Source: Sipunculus nudus (Eukaryota > Annelida > Sipuncula > Golfingiida > Sipunculidae). From it: a stretch of DNA of 64,000 nucleotides. The notes below the pieces were generated by a model that had not been told where the DNA came from, did not search any database, and saw nothing but the letters and a program-made list of their open reading frames with translations. Below, piece after piece: positions 11,615 through 24,306 of this stretch (the stretch's first letter is position 1; the number at the start of each line of letters is the position of its first letter). Where the stretch lies: NCBI GenBank assembly GCA_026874595.1, contig CM049306.1, positions 84,658,142 to 84,722,141 on the forward strand. Direction: 5' to 3'. Made by a program: the position numbers and the translations under genes.

Positions 11615-11901
11615 ACTTCTCACCCCAAGCCGAGAACTTTCCATTTCTCGAACAATCCAAAGAACAATACATAAAACACAGTACACACGCGTTACAAGAA
11701 ACATCTAGAACAAGAACGCTGTGCCCCCACATGTCAGGATTCACACGTGGGCCGGCCCGGCTCGGCCAGGCGAGAAAGCCGCAGACTAGCATGACCGCTG
11801 TTTACACGTCAGACCCCACGCGTGGGCCGGGCTATGCCGTCATGGCAACGGCCAATGCTTGGGCTGCACATACACATACAATAAAAGAGACATCTGCAAC
11901 A

Positions 11902-11905
11902 ATTT
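11902..11905. repeat. Right target-site duplication ATTT
   Basis: Partner of the ATTT at 4940-4943. Three other family copies in the window also have 4-bp duplications, so this length is a family property. Confidence 0.8.
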
Positions 11906-14135
11906 ATGGAAATTAATACACATGTATTCCATTTAAATTTATCTGATCCATATAGACTCGGATGTAAATCGATTTAGAAATTATAAAATTTACATTACTC
12001 TAAATCGACTAAATTTATGAGTCAAAGAAAAGCGCACACCGAAAAATATCCATAAATATGATTGAAACGCCTAAAATTCCGGAGAATAAATTGCGTGTGA
12101 CACAAGCTTTATACCTGACAGATATATTCGTGATATAATGACTTATTCAAAACGAGGTTCGCGATTGATGGGATATAAACGTTAACAAAATTAAGTATCA
12201 GGACACGCATGCCCATACACGAAATTTCCTTCAATTAAAAAAATACTGAGCAGAAGGCTAGAGATTTATATGAAGGACCTGTTTTCATGCAGGTTTTGAT
12301 TATGCAATTTGATATGCTATTTGTCAGGAGGCATTTTGAGTAGAATTACATCCTTTCAACCAAAACCAGGTGTTAACAATTTATTCACTTTGTAATTACA
12401 AAACAAATCGCGGAACACGATTACATCTCTAGATTTGTCTTTCTTTTATTCCCAAATCATCCGTTCAATTTCTATTATTTCTTTCACTGCTGTGTTAGCG
12501 GGATAGCAACAGATAATCACTCTTTTGAGATGGTGTCAAAGTAAACGTCTGCTTAATATAACACTGTCGCTCAACTTATAACTATTTGTAATGACATTGG
12601 TCAAAATATCTATCCAGGACAAGTTTTCAGTTAATTTGTTCACAGAAACTTACAGATAAATAAAAATCTGGGAAAATGAACTTGATAGTAACTGAACCTG
12701 TATGGTATTAGAACAAATGAGATATAGGTATTGAATCTAGTCTACTGTAAACTGCCATGATTGGATTCTGTTTTATTTATCTATGGGTTGTTATATTTGG
12801 CTTGTTCCATCCAACAGTCGGTGCGCACTCGTGAAGAAAGCTCATTAGTTTTGTTACTAGGATACTCAAACCGACCACTCGACTTTTTAAATAAAAGCTG
12901 TCCAGCTAGATTGATGTTCACTGCCCTTCCCCTGTAGGCTAATTATAATCGAACCAAATCTCAACTGATTTAGTAATGTTGGCGGTTGCAATACAGATAT
13001 ATTGATTTCTAGGTTTTTTTCTGGTGTCATAATATGATCAAAACAAGTTGTTTACAGATCCTAAATTAAAATTTTGTCGTGGGTTTCTTTCAACGCTTCA
13101 CGAATGAGCTAGGCGAAAGATTCTTTCTCGGTTTTGTAACAAAGTGTGTTAGCTTCAGTACAAGAAAAGTAGTCAGAGAAGCATGCATTCCTCCGCCAGG
13201 ATCCTAATAAAAATGTGTGATTTAATCACAGTTCACCGATTCCATGATTTGGTCACAATGTTATAAAATCCTTTGAATTGAATATATCATGGTGATCCGA
13301 ATGACGTCTAAATTTAACGGATTGTTACCGAAATATTTATGAAAATCCGTTAAAATCTTTCTGTGTAAAGTTTTTACCAGGAACCAAAGGGAAAATAAAT
13401 ATATAATGCCGCGTCGATCTATTTGAAGGTCTTATGTTTTGAAATGTTACCGTACATCCTCCTTTTATTAACAGTTTGGCAGAGGTACCTTTGTGCCAAA
13501 GTTGAAGGTGAAAAGTGTCAAACGGGTGAAGAGACATATATGTCCTATTATTTTATATGCTTAGCAGATGTTTATCATTAAGCTGGAGATTGGCTGCCCG
13601 AAGATGTGACGTCATAGAATGTACGTGAAAAAAGTCTATGATATTTTGCCGTCAGGTCATGATACATAAAGCTTTGTATACATTTATCGATACCAAGATT
13701 TCCTTTCACAAAAGGATTGACTCTGATTGGCAAAACTGAAATCTGAAGACCACGTGAACAGGAATGCAAATAAAAAATAAAAATTTATACAGCCTCCACT
13801 GACACGCAGAGAAATAGAAATAGAAATATCCTTTTCTCCAGGACTTGCCGCGGAATGTAACGTGGAAGTTAATAACTTTTGTATAGGCTCCTATGTTACG
13901 CGATAATATAATGGTGTCGAGTATGTTAACGTGACCTTTGGAATCCTTCTAGCACATAATGTATCTATGGACAGTTTCAGCATAGTTACGGTGACCCAGG
14001 ACCATGTTGGCACATGTGTTCATCCTGGATGGTATAAATTTTCCATCCCATTTTTCATAATATTCATAAACATGTATTCATATGTATAAAAACATTAAGC
14101 TGGATTTCCTGGTTGTCCTATCTCAATGACGTTTG

Positions 14136-14142
<7 letters not shown>
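11906..14142. other. Anonymous AT-rich sequence
   Basis: No gene, RNA or repeat family recognised. Confidence 0.6.

Positions 14143-14200
<58 letters not shown>
14143..14200 (+). repeat. Poly(A) plus (AAT)n tract
   Basis: About 30 A followed by AAT repeats. It could be the tail of a retroposon, but nothing recognisable precedes it. Confidence 0.9.
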
Positions 14201-14201
<1 letters not shown>

Positions 14202-14890
14202 TTAATGTTATTATTATTTTTATTATTATTTTATTATTATTGTCACGAGCCAGTGATAACAATGTTAAATTAGTCAGTATTTTATTATTTTACTTGGGTC
14301 CTTATAACAGATTATTGGGTTATGATCAACGATAAATGACAATCAGGAACACTGAAGTGAGGCAGAGAAATGGCCATGACTGTCGTGACGGTCGTTGTGA
14401 GACAGATACACTGAGATACTGTTTTCTGCGTATACCTGACTAGAGGGTGGACATTACTGAGAATGGTCTTGTATATGTGAAGTTCGAGTGAAACGGCGAG
14501 AAGTATATTCAATTTCAGATATATCATACAATTATCCCTGAAAATACGTATCAGACCTGAACGTGATAACAGTTACTCTTTATGAGCTTGGGCACTACAG
14601 GTCAGAGGCTGCTGATGCAGTTGATCAGTTAATATGAACATTTTCAGAGCAAACATCAGAGGTAACATTTCAGTCAGCTTTAAACGTTATTAATGTTTAA
14701 AGCTCAGCTTGTCTACTTCGTATGGTCGTGTTAAAGTCAAGTATACTTTCTCATCACAGTTCTCTTACGGCCAAATTAAAAGTTTCAAAAGAAGACTTCA
14801 TAATGAATTCTCTTTTGTGATTTTTTTGCTCTAACAGTTAAGATTTGTTCTTGTTGGACTGGCTGGGACTATATTTTGGATTTGATGAGT

Positions 14891-15310
14891 GGCTCGCAGA
14901 ATATAGGTCATCATGACCTCATTTCAGGTTTCAAAGGAGATTTGCCAAACACTATGCATTTTACGTTCGAAGAATCTGGGTCTAACTGATACAGTTTACG
15001 TAAATTTGAATGTATGGGTGCTACAAATGCCCCCCCCCCCAAAAAAAAAATATCGTAGAATATAGGTCACAGTGACCAAATTTCAGGTTTCCAATTTCAG
15101 GTTTCCAAAAACCTCCCTTGCATTAAGTAAACAAGTTTCTTCCCCCAGCACTTAAGTTATGCCATGTCTGATTTTTTGGGTAGTCAAAATCATGTTTCGG
15201 CCCGTAGCTTGCAGAATACAGGTCACCATGACCTAGCTATTACAGGATTCTAGGTCTAATGGTTTCAATTTGTGCGCTGTTACAAGACCTAAGGTCGGAT
15301 GGACGACGGA
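14891..15310. repeat. Diverged repeat array with three GGTCAnnnTGACC palindromes
   Basis: A block of the form GCAGAATATAGGTCA-nnn-TGACC followed by a TTTCAGG-like tail appears three times, about 155-160 bp apart (near 14895, 15054 and 15210). The palindromes are at 14905-14919, 15064-15078 and 15220-15234. The sequence between them is more diverged. It is probably an old tandem or transposon-derived repeat. Confidence 0.7.
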
Positions 15311-15809
15311 AAAAGGGTGATTACTATAGCTAGAATAATTTACAGCCGGTGAGCTGATTGTGTTAAATAATTCAGAGAATTTCCAATGAATCACCTGCTT
15401 ATATTGAATGAAGATTTGTTTTTTATTTTAATTTGTGTAATGGTAAACTGTCACAAAGGTCGAGATTCTCTGGTTTGAAATGTCGGGGAGCCTTTATCTG
15501 TTTGTGTTGCTCAAGTTTAATATATCCAACGTTTTACTGATGGACCGATCAGGGTCCAGGGTACTGAATTTCAACAGGACTGGGTTATGATAACAAAATA
15601 CAACAGTACTCCATTCAGTAAATAAATGAGCTTCCAGAGTACTTTGGTTCAGGTTGTGAAAAAATCATATCATGTGGAGACTGTAATTTTTGTGTGTGAA
15701 AACTTTGATTGTTTAGTGGGTAGTGGGTAAAAATCAAAAAAATCAATGTGAGTGGGTCATATTAAAATTTTAAAAGAATACATTTTTTTAAGCTTTTTGA
15801 TTATTTGTA

Positions 15810-15811
<2 letters not shown>

Positions 15812-15871
<60 letters not shown>
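15812..15871. repeat. (AT)n microsatellite
   Basis: About 60 bp of pure AT, ending just left of the 15903 inverted-repeat element. Shorter AT and ATATAC tracts at 16222-16235 and 16330-16368 lie to its right. Confidence 0.97.
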
Positions 15872-15872
<1 letters not shown>

Positions 15873-15902
15873 GGTATAGCCGTGTAAGTCTGTAGTAGAA
15901 GT

Positions 15903-16220
15903 GTAGGTAAAGAGACAGAGTTACGCCTATTATAGACTAACTTGTTTATCAATACAGGAGCTTTCCCCCGAAGCTTCTTCCCGAAACCGAATGAATGCCG
16001 ACGTCATATACATTATGTCATAAAATATTACTTAATACCCAATCAGAATGTAAATACATTGTTTCTTGCATTTTGGACTCTATACATTGTCATTCCACCA
16101 TATATAAACACCTTTCTACCCGTTCCCACTTACCACTTGACGAAGAAGCCTGTGCGCTTCGAAAGCTCGTGCTGAAAAAGTAAGTCTTTCTTAAAGGCGT
16201 CACTCATTCTCTTTACCTAC
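15903..16220. mobile_element. 318-bp inverted-repeat element, possibly Penelope-like terminal repeats
   Basis: The ends are inverted copies: GTAGGTAAAGAGAC on the left and TCTCTTTACCTAC on the right, with similarity continuing imperfectly for about 75-80 bp into each arm. Each arm holds a GAAGAAGC-stem-GAAAGCTC motif resembling the hammerhead-type core found in Penelope-like terminal repeats. (AT)n tracts flank both sides. There is no coding sequence. It could instead be a simple foldback MITE. Confidence 0.6.
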
Positions 16221-16261
16221 AATATATATATATATAACTCTGAAGAAAAACTACACTGTAA

Positions 16262-16309
16262 ATTCACAACAGTCTGTTTCATGGGATGCGACCCAATCAT
16301 CAGGTGAAT
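16262..16309 (-). ncRNA. Hammerhead-ribozyme-like motif
   Basis: On the minus strand the order is: ATTCAC (stem I), CTGATGA (core), TGGG with CCCA (stem II, loop TCGCAT), GAAA (core), ACA with TGT (stem III, loop GAC), U at the cleavage position, and GTGAAT (stem I return). All type I hammerhead elements are present and stem I pairs over 6 bp. The first stem II pair is T-T where G-C is usual, so this copy may be inactive. Such motifs are known in Penelope-like elements and retrozymes. Activity is not shown. Confidence 0.6.
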
Positions 16310-16368
16310 GTGGTTAGAATGAAGCTAACATATATATACATATATACATATATATACATATATATACC

Positions 16369-18337
16369 TTTTTTGTGCATCTCTATGCAGTACATGCCTC
16401 ACTATGTGCATGGCGTATTTATTTTTAATGCATTAAAATGGATCAGTCATTTTTGAAGTCTGTTTTCGGTTGTCAAGGTCTTATTGATCTGACACTTGGA
16501 GCGTTTATCCAGAAACTAGGCCCCACGACCCCACATCCGCAAGTGATCACGTGGCAGAGGAACATGAGGCGCTTTAGAGTGACACACGGTTAAAAAAAAA
16601 CAGGTACGACCGTAAACAAGACTAATTAACATTCATTTACGATGATTAGAATTTAAATAATGAATATGGCAGTAGATTTAAGCGGTCTCCCCTTTTGGTA
16701 CCGTTTATTCTGTGTTTAACATTACGAACATTTAAAAATGTCACACACACATAAACATACAAATACATGTATCGGATATTACGGCTTTTAGAATATGTTC
16801 GCTAACCCCCCCCCCCCCCCCCCCCCAACACCCACCGCTAGTCACAGAAGAGCACAGAATTTAATCTTAAACATACAAAAAACATAAATAAACTAATTTA
16901 GACTTTGTTTAATTTTTCAGAGGCTTGTTCCCTTGTGGGGCATTTCTAGTTTAGGTTTGCAGTTAAATGATCCTATGAACGACGCCATTAAATTTAACGT
17001 TTGCTGGTATTTTTAGGGAATATGCACAGATACGAAATGAGTACGCGCAGGTACATAGGAAACTAGAACAAAAATGTTACAACAATCCTTTTTTTTTCAT
17101 TTGAACCTGGAATCAAAATGACAATTGAGGTAAAGAAAAAAATTCTGAGTTATTGATATGAACTGCTAGAGACCAACATCATGTGGGGCGGACGCTGGCG
17201 TTGCGTAGGAGACGAAAAAATTCATTAAAAATGTTGGTGTCGTCATATTCTGTTGAGAGATTGACTATTTATATTCTAATTTGCTAGTGTTGCTGTGGCT
17301 TTCAGGTATTTTCCCTGAAAATCAATATTTTAATGCGTACATAAATAATTTGTACATGAAAAGCTGACAAAGATATACTGACTGAATACCAGAACCTATT
17401 AATGAACACGTGCTAGGAATGTCATGTGGTCGTGATAATGTGAATAATGTAACTAACTGGTATTAAGTGCTATTACAAAAAAAATGTAATGACACGAACT
17501 GCTGACAGTACTGTTGCTAATGCTACCTCTATTTATACTGTCACATAAACGCAACAAAGATTTCAGTATTTTTTAATGGTCAAAGAAAAGTGTTATAAAC
17601 TCTGACCCTAAACGTCTCCTTGCCATTAAACTCTGTACGCTTATAGATTCTCGCTGGAACGCTGTCCTCGGAGTACTTTCGTGTCGTTTGCCGGCGCCCT
17701 TATCAAACACTGACCTCAACCCTTATCTCCCCGTTTCTCAAAAAATACAGTACAATAATACAAAACAATTTATTGTCTCTTGGCAATATAAGATTGCAGG
17801 GAGCACCAGTATGACATTAATAAAGAAACATAATAAAAAAATACATCAGACTCGAGAAATCGTTCACTGAGGGTGCCATTTTGCGTACGCACTAAAACCC
17901 AGATGTCAAAAATCGCATGTCTCAGTTATGGGTATACCACGAGTAATGTGAACTATATTATAGATATACAAAATTGTTCTCTCCTGTCACCTATAGCCTA
18001 CTCCTTCTGATCCCAAAAACTATCTACTGACCCCGCTATATACACACCGTCAAGCTACACATACAGCAGTCATAGCCCAGCCATATCCCTCTTTCGGAAA
18101 TTTTTACTAAACACAGCTCCTTACTCTTGCACAAATCCTTATGAGGAACCGTGCGACTTCGTCCGGAGCCGGGTTTTTCAAGGGCCGATTTAACCCGCTG
18201 GATATACTGGCGTACTTTCTCATATAAAAGGAGATGAGAAAAATATGTATGGACATTCGCTCATTATGCCACACTTTGCATCTTTCCCGACATCTCCAGA
18301 CCGAAGATGGACATTTTTGAGAAGCAGTTACAGAGGA
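16369..18337. other. Anonymous AT-rich sequence
   Basis: Contains a C homopolymer (about 16807-16826). No gene or repeat family recognised. Confidence 0.6.
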
Positions 18338-18605
18338 GTTATTAATATTATTGTTATTATTATTATCTTTATAAATATTATTATTGTTATAAATATTATC
18401 ATTATAATTATTATTATTATAAATATTATCATTATAAATACTATTTTCATTTTCATTATTATTTTTACTATAAATATTATTATAAATATTATTGTTATAA
18501 ATATTATTATTTTTATCATTATTATAAATATATTATTTTTATTATAAATATACTTATTAATATTATTATAAATTTAATTAATATTAAAAACATTATTATT
18601 ATAAA

Positions 18606-18652
<47 letters not shown>

Positions 18653-18653
18653 T
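18338..18653. repeat. Imperfect ATT-rich array
   Basis: About 315 bp of interrupted ATT, AAT and ATAAATATT units, ending in a pure ATT run. Open frames through it are poly-Ile artefacts. Confidence 0.95.
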
Positions 18654-20642
18654 GTCACGTGAAAGTTCAGTAAATAAAACATTCAAGGTTTTTATGCCGT
18701 AATATGGGCCACTGCCTCTGGCTCGGCACAAATCACTGGGCACAAATCACTTTAATAAATATGAGGTCAGGTCAAATAGTGCTGGAGGGGTTTAGGAGGA
18801 AATGGCCGTGGCAATAAGGTCATTACCAGCTCAGCATGCGGCGTCACATCTTTTAGAGAGCGTGTACCCCCGGTGCCCTAACTGAATCGTAAGAATGGCA
18901 GGACTTGAAAAGACCGGCATGCCATATCGCTATATTCGGACGTCAGCCAAGTGGACGGGCCAAGGTGATCGCTGGGTAAATAAGCCTGTGTGGTCCGGGG
19001 GCATTCCCTATTGAGATTTGATGAATTGCACCGTTGCATCGAGCAGAAAATGAATTACATTCAGCAGATGAACTCACTATTAACAAGGGGCAACATGTGG
19101 TCATTTGAAATGCACATTTTGATATTAAACACACATACTTCAGGTTTGCATCACATGTGGGACAAGGGCGGATGTATTTGACTCGCAGCCAGGATGTAGC
19201 GTTACAGTAAACTGGAACTTGAAAGAACATGACCTAAGCTTATGACAACAACAGAGGTAAAACATGTCAAGTGTTGTCATAGAAAACCAACGTGACATTT
19301 TCAGTGACGTGGCTCAGGAGTACATACAGCGAGGACTGTCTCTCTTGTTGCCCTTATTGATAAAATTAAATTTGCATTATTACGTTTAAAGTTACTCCTG
19401 TGTTTCCATCTACTTCACATCTCCATCTTCAATACATGTACAGCTTGGTCTTTTTTTATTTCCTTGGTCGAACTTGGTTGAATGTTTATGTCTAGTATTC
19501 TGTATTAGCAAATAATACCAGGTATAAATTCGCCATCGCACGTGAGCAAGTTTCCCGCTGTAACTTGCACCATCCATTCCTGCACTATCTACAGAATAAT
19601 ATACACAGCGTTTTGACAAATGTAAAACCATTTATAAAGAATTAAAAGGGCTGCCTTTGACTTTAAAGAACAGGGTTACAAGATTAAAACTTTTATTGAT
19701 TCCAGGCTGGTAATTCCAGTACTGAAAACCGAGTCTGGGCGTGCTTTTATTTGAATCGTAGCTTGGATCTGTCGATAGAGTCTTAGGAATGCTTCCAGTC
19801 TTGGATAGGGAACATCAGGGCTTTAGCGGACTATTGGCGGATGCGCGCTTGCTTAATGTTTCAGGAAAATAGCACTGGTGGGGGAGGAAGCTGTGATTAG
19901 GTAGAAATTACTTGACAGGAAAGCCTTGCGGACATACAGTGATGGCTTGATGCGAAGAAGTCTATTATTTAAGATAGTGAATAGCCCTGGTGCCACCACT
20001 TGGATCCCCGCGGCCACCATTTCGAAAACAGCCACCACAATACCCGCCCACTGCGTCTACGCTCCCTTCTGGCGACCCTTGTTGCCGATGACGGGTCGCG
20101 GATGGAAACTGGCAGGCTGGTAATTAGCAATGGAGAGACGAGACACACTCCTAGGCACAAACATTCCACGACCGTGCGAGCCCCGGCAGACCGGCGTTAG
20201 AGGACCAGGCAGATAAAAGAACGATACAATTGTTTCCTTTATCACCAGATACGTACACCCATCGGCAGGGAGATCGCATTGTAACACGTGTCTCAGGAAC
20301 CAGTACTTTACGCGGTTCACACACACTATACATATGTAATACCTGACTCACCTATAGGGGAAGAAATTTGCGCAATTTCCATGCAGTGATAAAGGTAGGT
20401 GCACTGGAATCTATACTTACTAAGAAAACATTGTGATTGACACTTTTGTACAGTTACTGATGTTTCATGTATTTCTATAGCTTTTGACACTTTTGTAAAG
20501 TTATTGATGTTTTATGCAATTCTATACCTCTTACTTTATAAATAACTTGATTTGTGTGTTACAGTGCTGTGTTCGCTTATATATCTTTACTGGTTCTTGC
20601 CGGTGTCATACACTCTCGCTTTGGTCCTTATATATATATATA

Positions 20643-20695
<53 letters not shown>

Positions 20696-22690
20696 CATAC
20701 ATCTATTGTACAGTGTAGGAAACACAAGTGACTACATTGTGTATAATGCATTAGTTCAAATCGGTGGTATATATTTCAAGGGTGTGGCCGGGAGAACTGG
20801 ATCGATGCATTAGGCTGATCGAACCCCTGTTTTTGCATTAGAACAGTTCCATCTAATATACTGAGCGCTGGAATTAGGGCTCGCCGATAATTATTTTAAT
20901 ATTTAATATGGCGAATGTGAATAACTAGAAACGTCCTGGACACTTTTTAAAGTTCATCTAGCTGTCATCATTTGCCAAAGTATATTCCAGTGGCAGTAGT
21001 CGTATACACAGAAGGCGTAGACTGATATGTTATGAAGCATTTGATTAAACGAGCCAGACTGGTTTCTTACGCCCTAATAGGTTACTCACCAGCTTGTAAA
21101 GCCATTTTACAAGGTTTCGCTTACAGGTTGTCATCTTGATAATTATTTCCACTTTTATAGGGATAGTTTCGTGACAAAAATCCAATCAGATACTGATATA
21201 TTTTTATTTAACATGTAGTCATTGTCATTGGTGAGTACAACATTATAACCATTTATCCATTTATTTTACGTCGTAAGGTATTTGTCAGCAATTTGTTTAG
21301 TCATCATATATTAACAAGAATTGCTTATATTTTGGTAAACAGAATAACACAAGCTTGACACCGAAACTATCTAGAATGCACCATTACAAGTTAAATTTTC
21401 GAAAAGTTTATTACAAATGCCCATTAGACAGAGGCCTGGGGCCTAGACAGTTCAGGGGTAAAACGCTGGGCGCTCTCCGCTGGCGACATGGTTGTAGTTG
21501 CCCGTCGAAGGCCGGTAGTTTCTCCACCAGTTTCCTACATCGTAACAGACAACGGAACGTCATCATCTGATCCAGGAGAGTACCGCGATAATTTATTTAA
21601 TAACTATTTGTACAATTTGTGTAAAATAAATTAGTTAACATTAAATGCCCATTTGCTTCTCCGCGCTTCGGGTTTCATCCCTGCTTCACAGGAATTCAAA
21701 TTTTGATGAATTCAAGATTATTGCTAATTAACTTTCCAGGTCCGACTAAAGACCACTGCAATGAGGGCATGCTTAATTAATAAAGGTATTGGGTTTTCAA
21801 TGAAAACTTGTACATAAGGACTATTACTCTGGACACATTAGAGTTGGAAGATGGGCGTCCTTTTCTTGTATGGTCAGTCTTCATCAGGGCATATAATCCA
21901 GTTGCATGGCCCAAGTCAGATTCCAGCGGTTGGTCGCCGCGGGTGTCTAGTTAGACCTCATTAACAAGGTTTGTTTCACAAACAGACATCTATCCGTATG
22001 GAAACCCACCTTACTATTGTCAATGATGACCCATACACTCATCGCGGAAGGGACTGTATTAAAATAAATCAAAGCGGAGAACAACGCCGTATTGTCGTGT
22101 ACCACACGGAGATGTAACGTTGATAGAAACTAAACCTTTCAACCTAAGCCCGATCTTTGTAAAAAGGCCTAAAACTTATTTATATAAACCCTTGCATTTA
22201 CAACTTAAATTTATCGTTACATTTACAGTCTTCTCTTTATAAGGTTTCCATGCCCGTATATAATCAATGAGAAGCGGTCTTGTCGTGTGATAGTTCCTAA
22301 TTTTTTCCTGACCTGTAGACGGGTACCGTTTCTTGAATTAACCTGTAGGAGTGGGGGCCGGGGCCTGACAGGAAGTGACGTGGGCCGTACATCGCCAGAC
22401 AGTACTTGCCGAAATGTCACAGAGACCTTACCGCCACTCACAGGGAAAGAAATACGTTTCACAGGCCACTCTCAGGCCAGGGAAGAAGCGCTGCGCCTTT
22501 ACGGAACAGCTGTGTGTGGCTTTCCTCTCCTTTTAAGTGAGAGAACAACTCAGGCACACTAGTAGGGCGGCCAGGTGTAGCCAAATCTCAAGATACATTA
22601 ACGACCATTTATTTGGACAACCTATTTGGGTCAGCGCACCTTCCGTCTTAGTGGGAACGTGCTTTTTGAAGCAAACACAGTTGTAGCGAT
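18654..22690. other. Anonymous sequence with two more GC-rich patches
   Basis: Patches at about 19980-20330 and 22270-22580 are GC-richer, with several overlapping short frames on both strands and no protein family in them. They could be old repeats or conserved non-coding DNA. Confidence 0.45.
20630..20692. repeat. (AT)n microsatellite
   Basis: AT run with one ATAC interruption near 20645. Confidence 0.97.
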
Positions 22691-22710
22691 GGGGGGGGGG
22701 GGGGGGGGGG
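22691..22710. repeat. G homopolymer
   Basis: About 20 consecutive G. Similar G or C runs stand at 16807-16826, 60289-60302 and inside the MITEs. Confidence 0.95.
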
Positions 22711-22998
22711 CGGCTGATGTCCACGTTGATAATGTATAACCCATCACTTACAAATAACATGAAGTTAGTAACTACGCTGCTTAATTTCTGAGAATCTGCA
22801 TTTTTTTTTCAATTATATTAAATGCTGAATTATTAACCAGGGCAGATGCACCGAAAGTAACTGAATGTATTAGCAGAATTGTAATTACTGATACAATACT
22901 CATTTGATTTAAAGGTTAGCATTAATTAATAATCAATTTATTTTCCTGTTAATTTTATTTCATATTGGAAATTTACTTAAAACTGATTAAAAGTATAG

Positions 22999-23101
<103 letters not shown>

Positions 23102-23485
23102 CCAGTTTCAAAACAGTTTGCTGAGAATAGCATGAAGTTTTCCGATTGCTGTTTCCATGCATGATTACAAAACAGCTTCGACAATGAGCACTTATCATCA
23201 TCATGAGGCCTGTGGTGAGGTTGCCATTGGATACAAATGGTCTTCATGTAGTATGATGTTTAATGTAAACATGATTACATTCAACAATAGCAATCTTTAT
23301 TGAATAAATATAAGGTGTTATTATGTTATTGTATAGACCTTCACTCCGACCTCGGTCTCAGGGGTTTTGATTAAAGGATTAGACCTCAAGAGCATCAGGT
23401 TACAAAAGGTTCTTCAAGCTGTGTAATTATACCATGTAAGAACCTTTTAAAGTACCTTTGCACCATGGGCAAAACTAAACCATGC

Positions 23486-23701
23486 AGGGGCGTTCATACA
23501 GGGGGGGGGGGGCTCAATTTCCCCCCAACCCCACCTGCATTTAGAAAGTGGGGTTGTCAATGCAATAATCTCCCCTGTTATTTAGAGAAATAATATTTTT
23601 TAATGAAAATGAAAAAAACACGGTTTAGAACTCACCTGTACTGGATACATAATAACTTATTTTTTAAAACCTATCACTTTATTGTAATATATTTGAAATG
23701 T

Positions 23702-23755
<54 letters not shown>

Positions 23756-23811
23756 AAGTCCGAACTTTGATTACCGTCTAACGCCTGTAATTCATTCCCC
23801 CTACCCAATGG
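23486..23811. mobile_element. Truncated copy of the 63152 hAT-like MITE
   Basis: Starts CAGGGGCGTTCATACAGGG and follows the 63152 copy through GTGGGGTTGTCAATG, GGTTTAGAA, TTTTTAAAACC, a TGTC followed by a microsatellite (CA then AT, 23704-23755) and ACGCCTGT. The expected GACGCCACTG end is missing. Confidence 0.75.
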
Positions 23812-24054
23812 CCGCAACTGAAGATCAAGCAGGGCATGGCCAGTCTCGAGAAGCAGTATCCGTCCATGTGCATATTTAAAAGATTTCATAAAATGATACT
23901 CAGACTATTGATTCGTCTCTCAACAAGGCTGTTTTGAAGTTAACCGCCAAATTACCGTGTAAGAATGGTGGGTGAGCAGGGGATAATTTATGACCCGCAA
24001 CACGTGTATTACAGTTTCATAATATTATCAACCGATTCCAGATAAGTTTTAATC

Positions 24055-24112
24055 AGGAGTCCGTGATCTAGAGGTCAACGGTTAGAACGACCAAATGTGC
24101 GGACGGTTCAAA
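24055..24112 (+). repeat. Possible tRNA-derived promoter remnant
   Basis: GTGATCTAGAGGTCAACGGTTA resembles a degenerate A-box, and GACGGTTCAAACATT a B-box, at roughly tRNA spacing. There is no cloverleaf. Weak evidence. Confidence 0.25.
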
Positions 24113-24229
24113 CATTCAAGGGCGTAAAAATGACATTTTTTATTGTTATGCGGCTAAATAAAATATACCGCAGAGCAGAGGGAAACTTTTGCATCCCTTT
24201 CCTCTCTTTCATTTTTTTCAACAAAGCTA

Positions 24230-24306
24230 TTTTGAACCCTCGAGTGTCGGGCATTGCCTGGTTTTGGACCCCCCCCCCCCCCTTGAAAGTTCTTGATCAA
24301 CCCCTG
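24230..24306. repeat. Possible fragment of the GGATCCAGG MITE family
   Basis: TTTTGAACCC, GGTTTTGGA followed by a long C-tract, then TTGATCAACCCCTG, resembling the right end of the 62814 copy. Low-complexity sequence makes this uncertain. Confidence 0.35.

Larger units (their letters stand above)
4944..11901 (-). mobile_element. Degenerate Gmr1-like (Ty3/gypsy-type) LTR retrotransposon
   Basis: The element runs right to left: 5' LTR (11026-11901), primer-site relic, leader, gag, Ser/Glu-rich linker, protease, integrase, reverse transcriptase, RNase H, then a chimeric 3' LTR (4944-about 5976). Both outer ends carry the family termini (TGTTACGG and GCAACA on the plus strand) and are flanked by the same 4-bp duplication, ATTT, so this is one insertion. 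The polymerase sequence is gypsy-like, but integrase precedes reverse transcriptase, which is known for the Gmr1-like group. All domains are interrupted by stops and frameshifts, for example TAA near 9880 and TAG near 6537, so the copy is dead. The age of insertion cannot be read from LTR divergence because the left LTR is chimeric. Confidence 0.93.
11026..11901 (-). repeat. 5' LTR of the Gmr1-like element (876 bp)
   Basis: The LTR begins TGTTACGGAACC and ends CTGCAACA on the plus strand, giving the usual TG...CA ends. Reading on the minus strand it contains a TATA box (11607-11614) and a downstream AATAAA (11185-11190), so U3, R and U5 can be placed approximately. It closely matches the LTRs at 28797, 53306, 25546 (reverse) and 44234 (reverse). 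Its middle portion, with CACAACCCAGG and GTCAAGTTCATTC, defines what I call subtype A, shared with the 4944-5335 fragment and the 28797 copy. Confidence 0.92.

Noticed and set aside
14143-14200. Poly(A) tail of a LINE or SINE
   Set aside because: No RT, tRNA-like head or target duplication could be found next to it.
18245-18547. 100-codon open frame rich in Ile
   Set aside because: It is a translation of the ATT-rich array and reads open on both strands.
21860-21900. CCTGATGAAGAC on the minus strand, a possible second hammerhead
   Set aside because: Stem II and the GAAA core cannot be placed convincingly.
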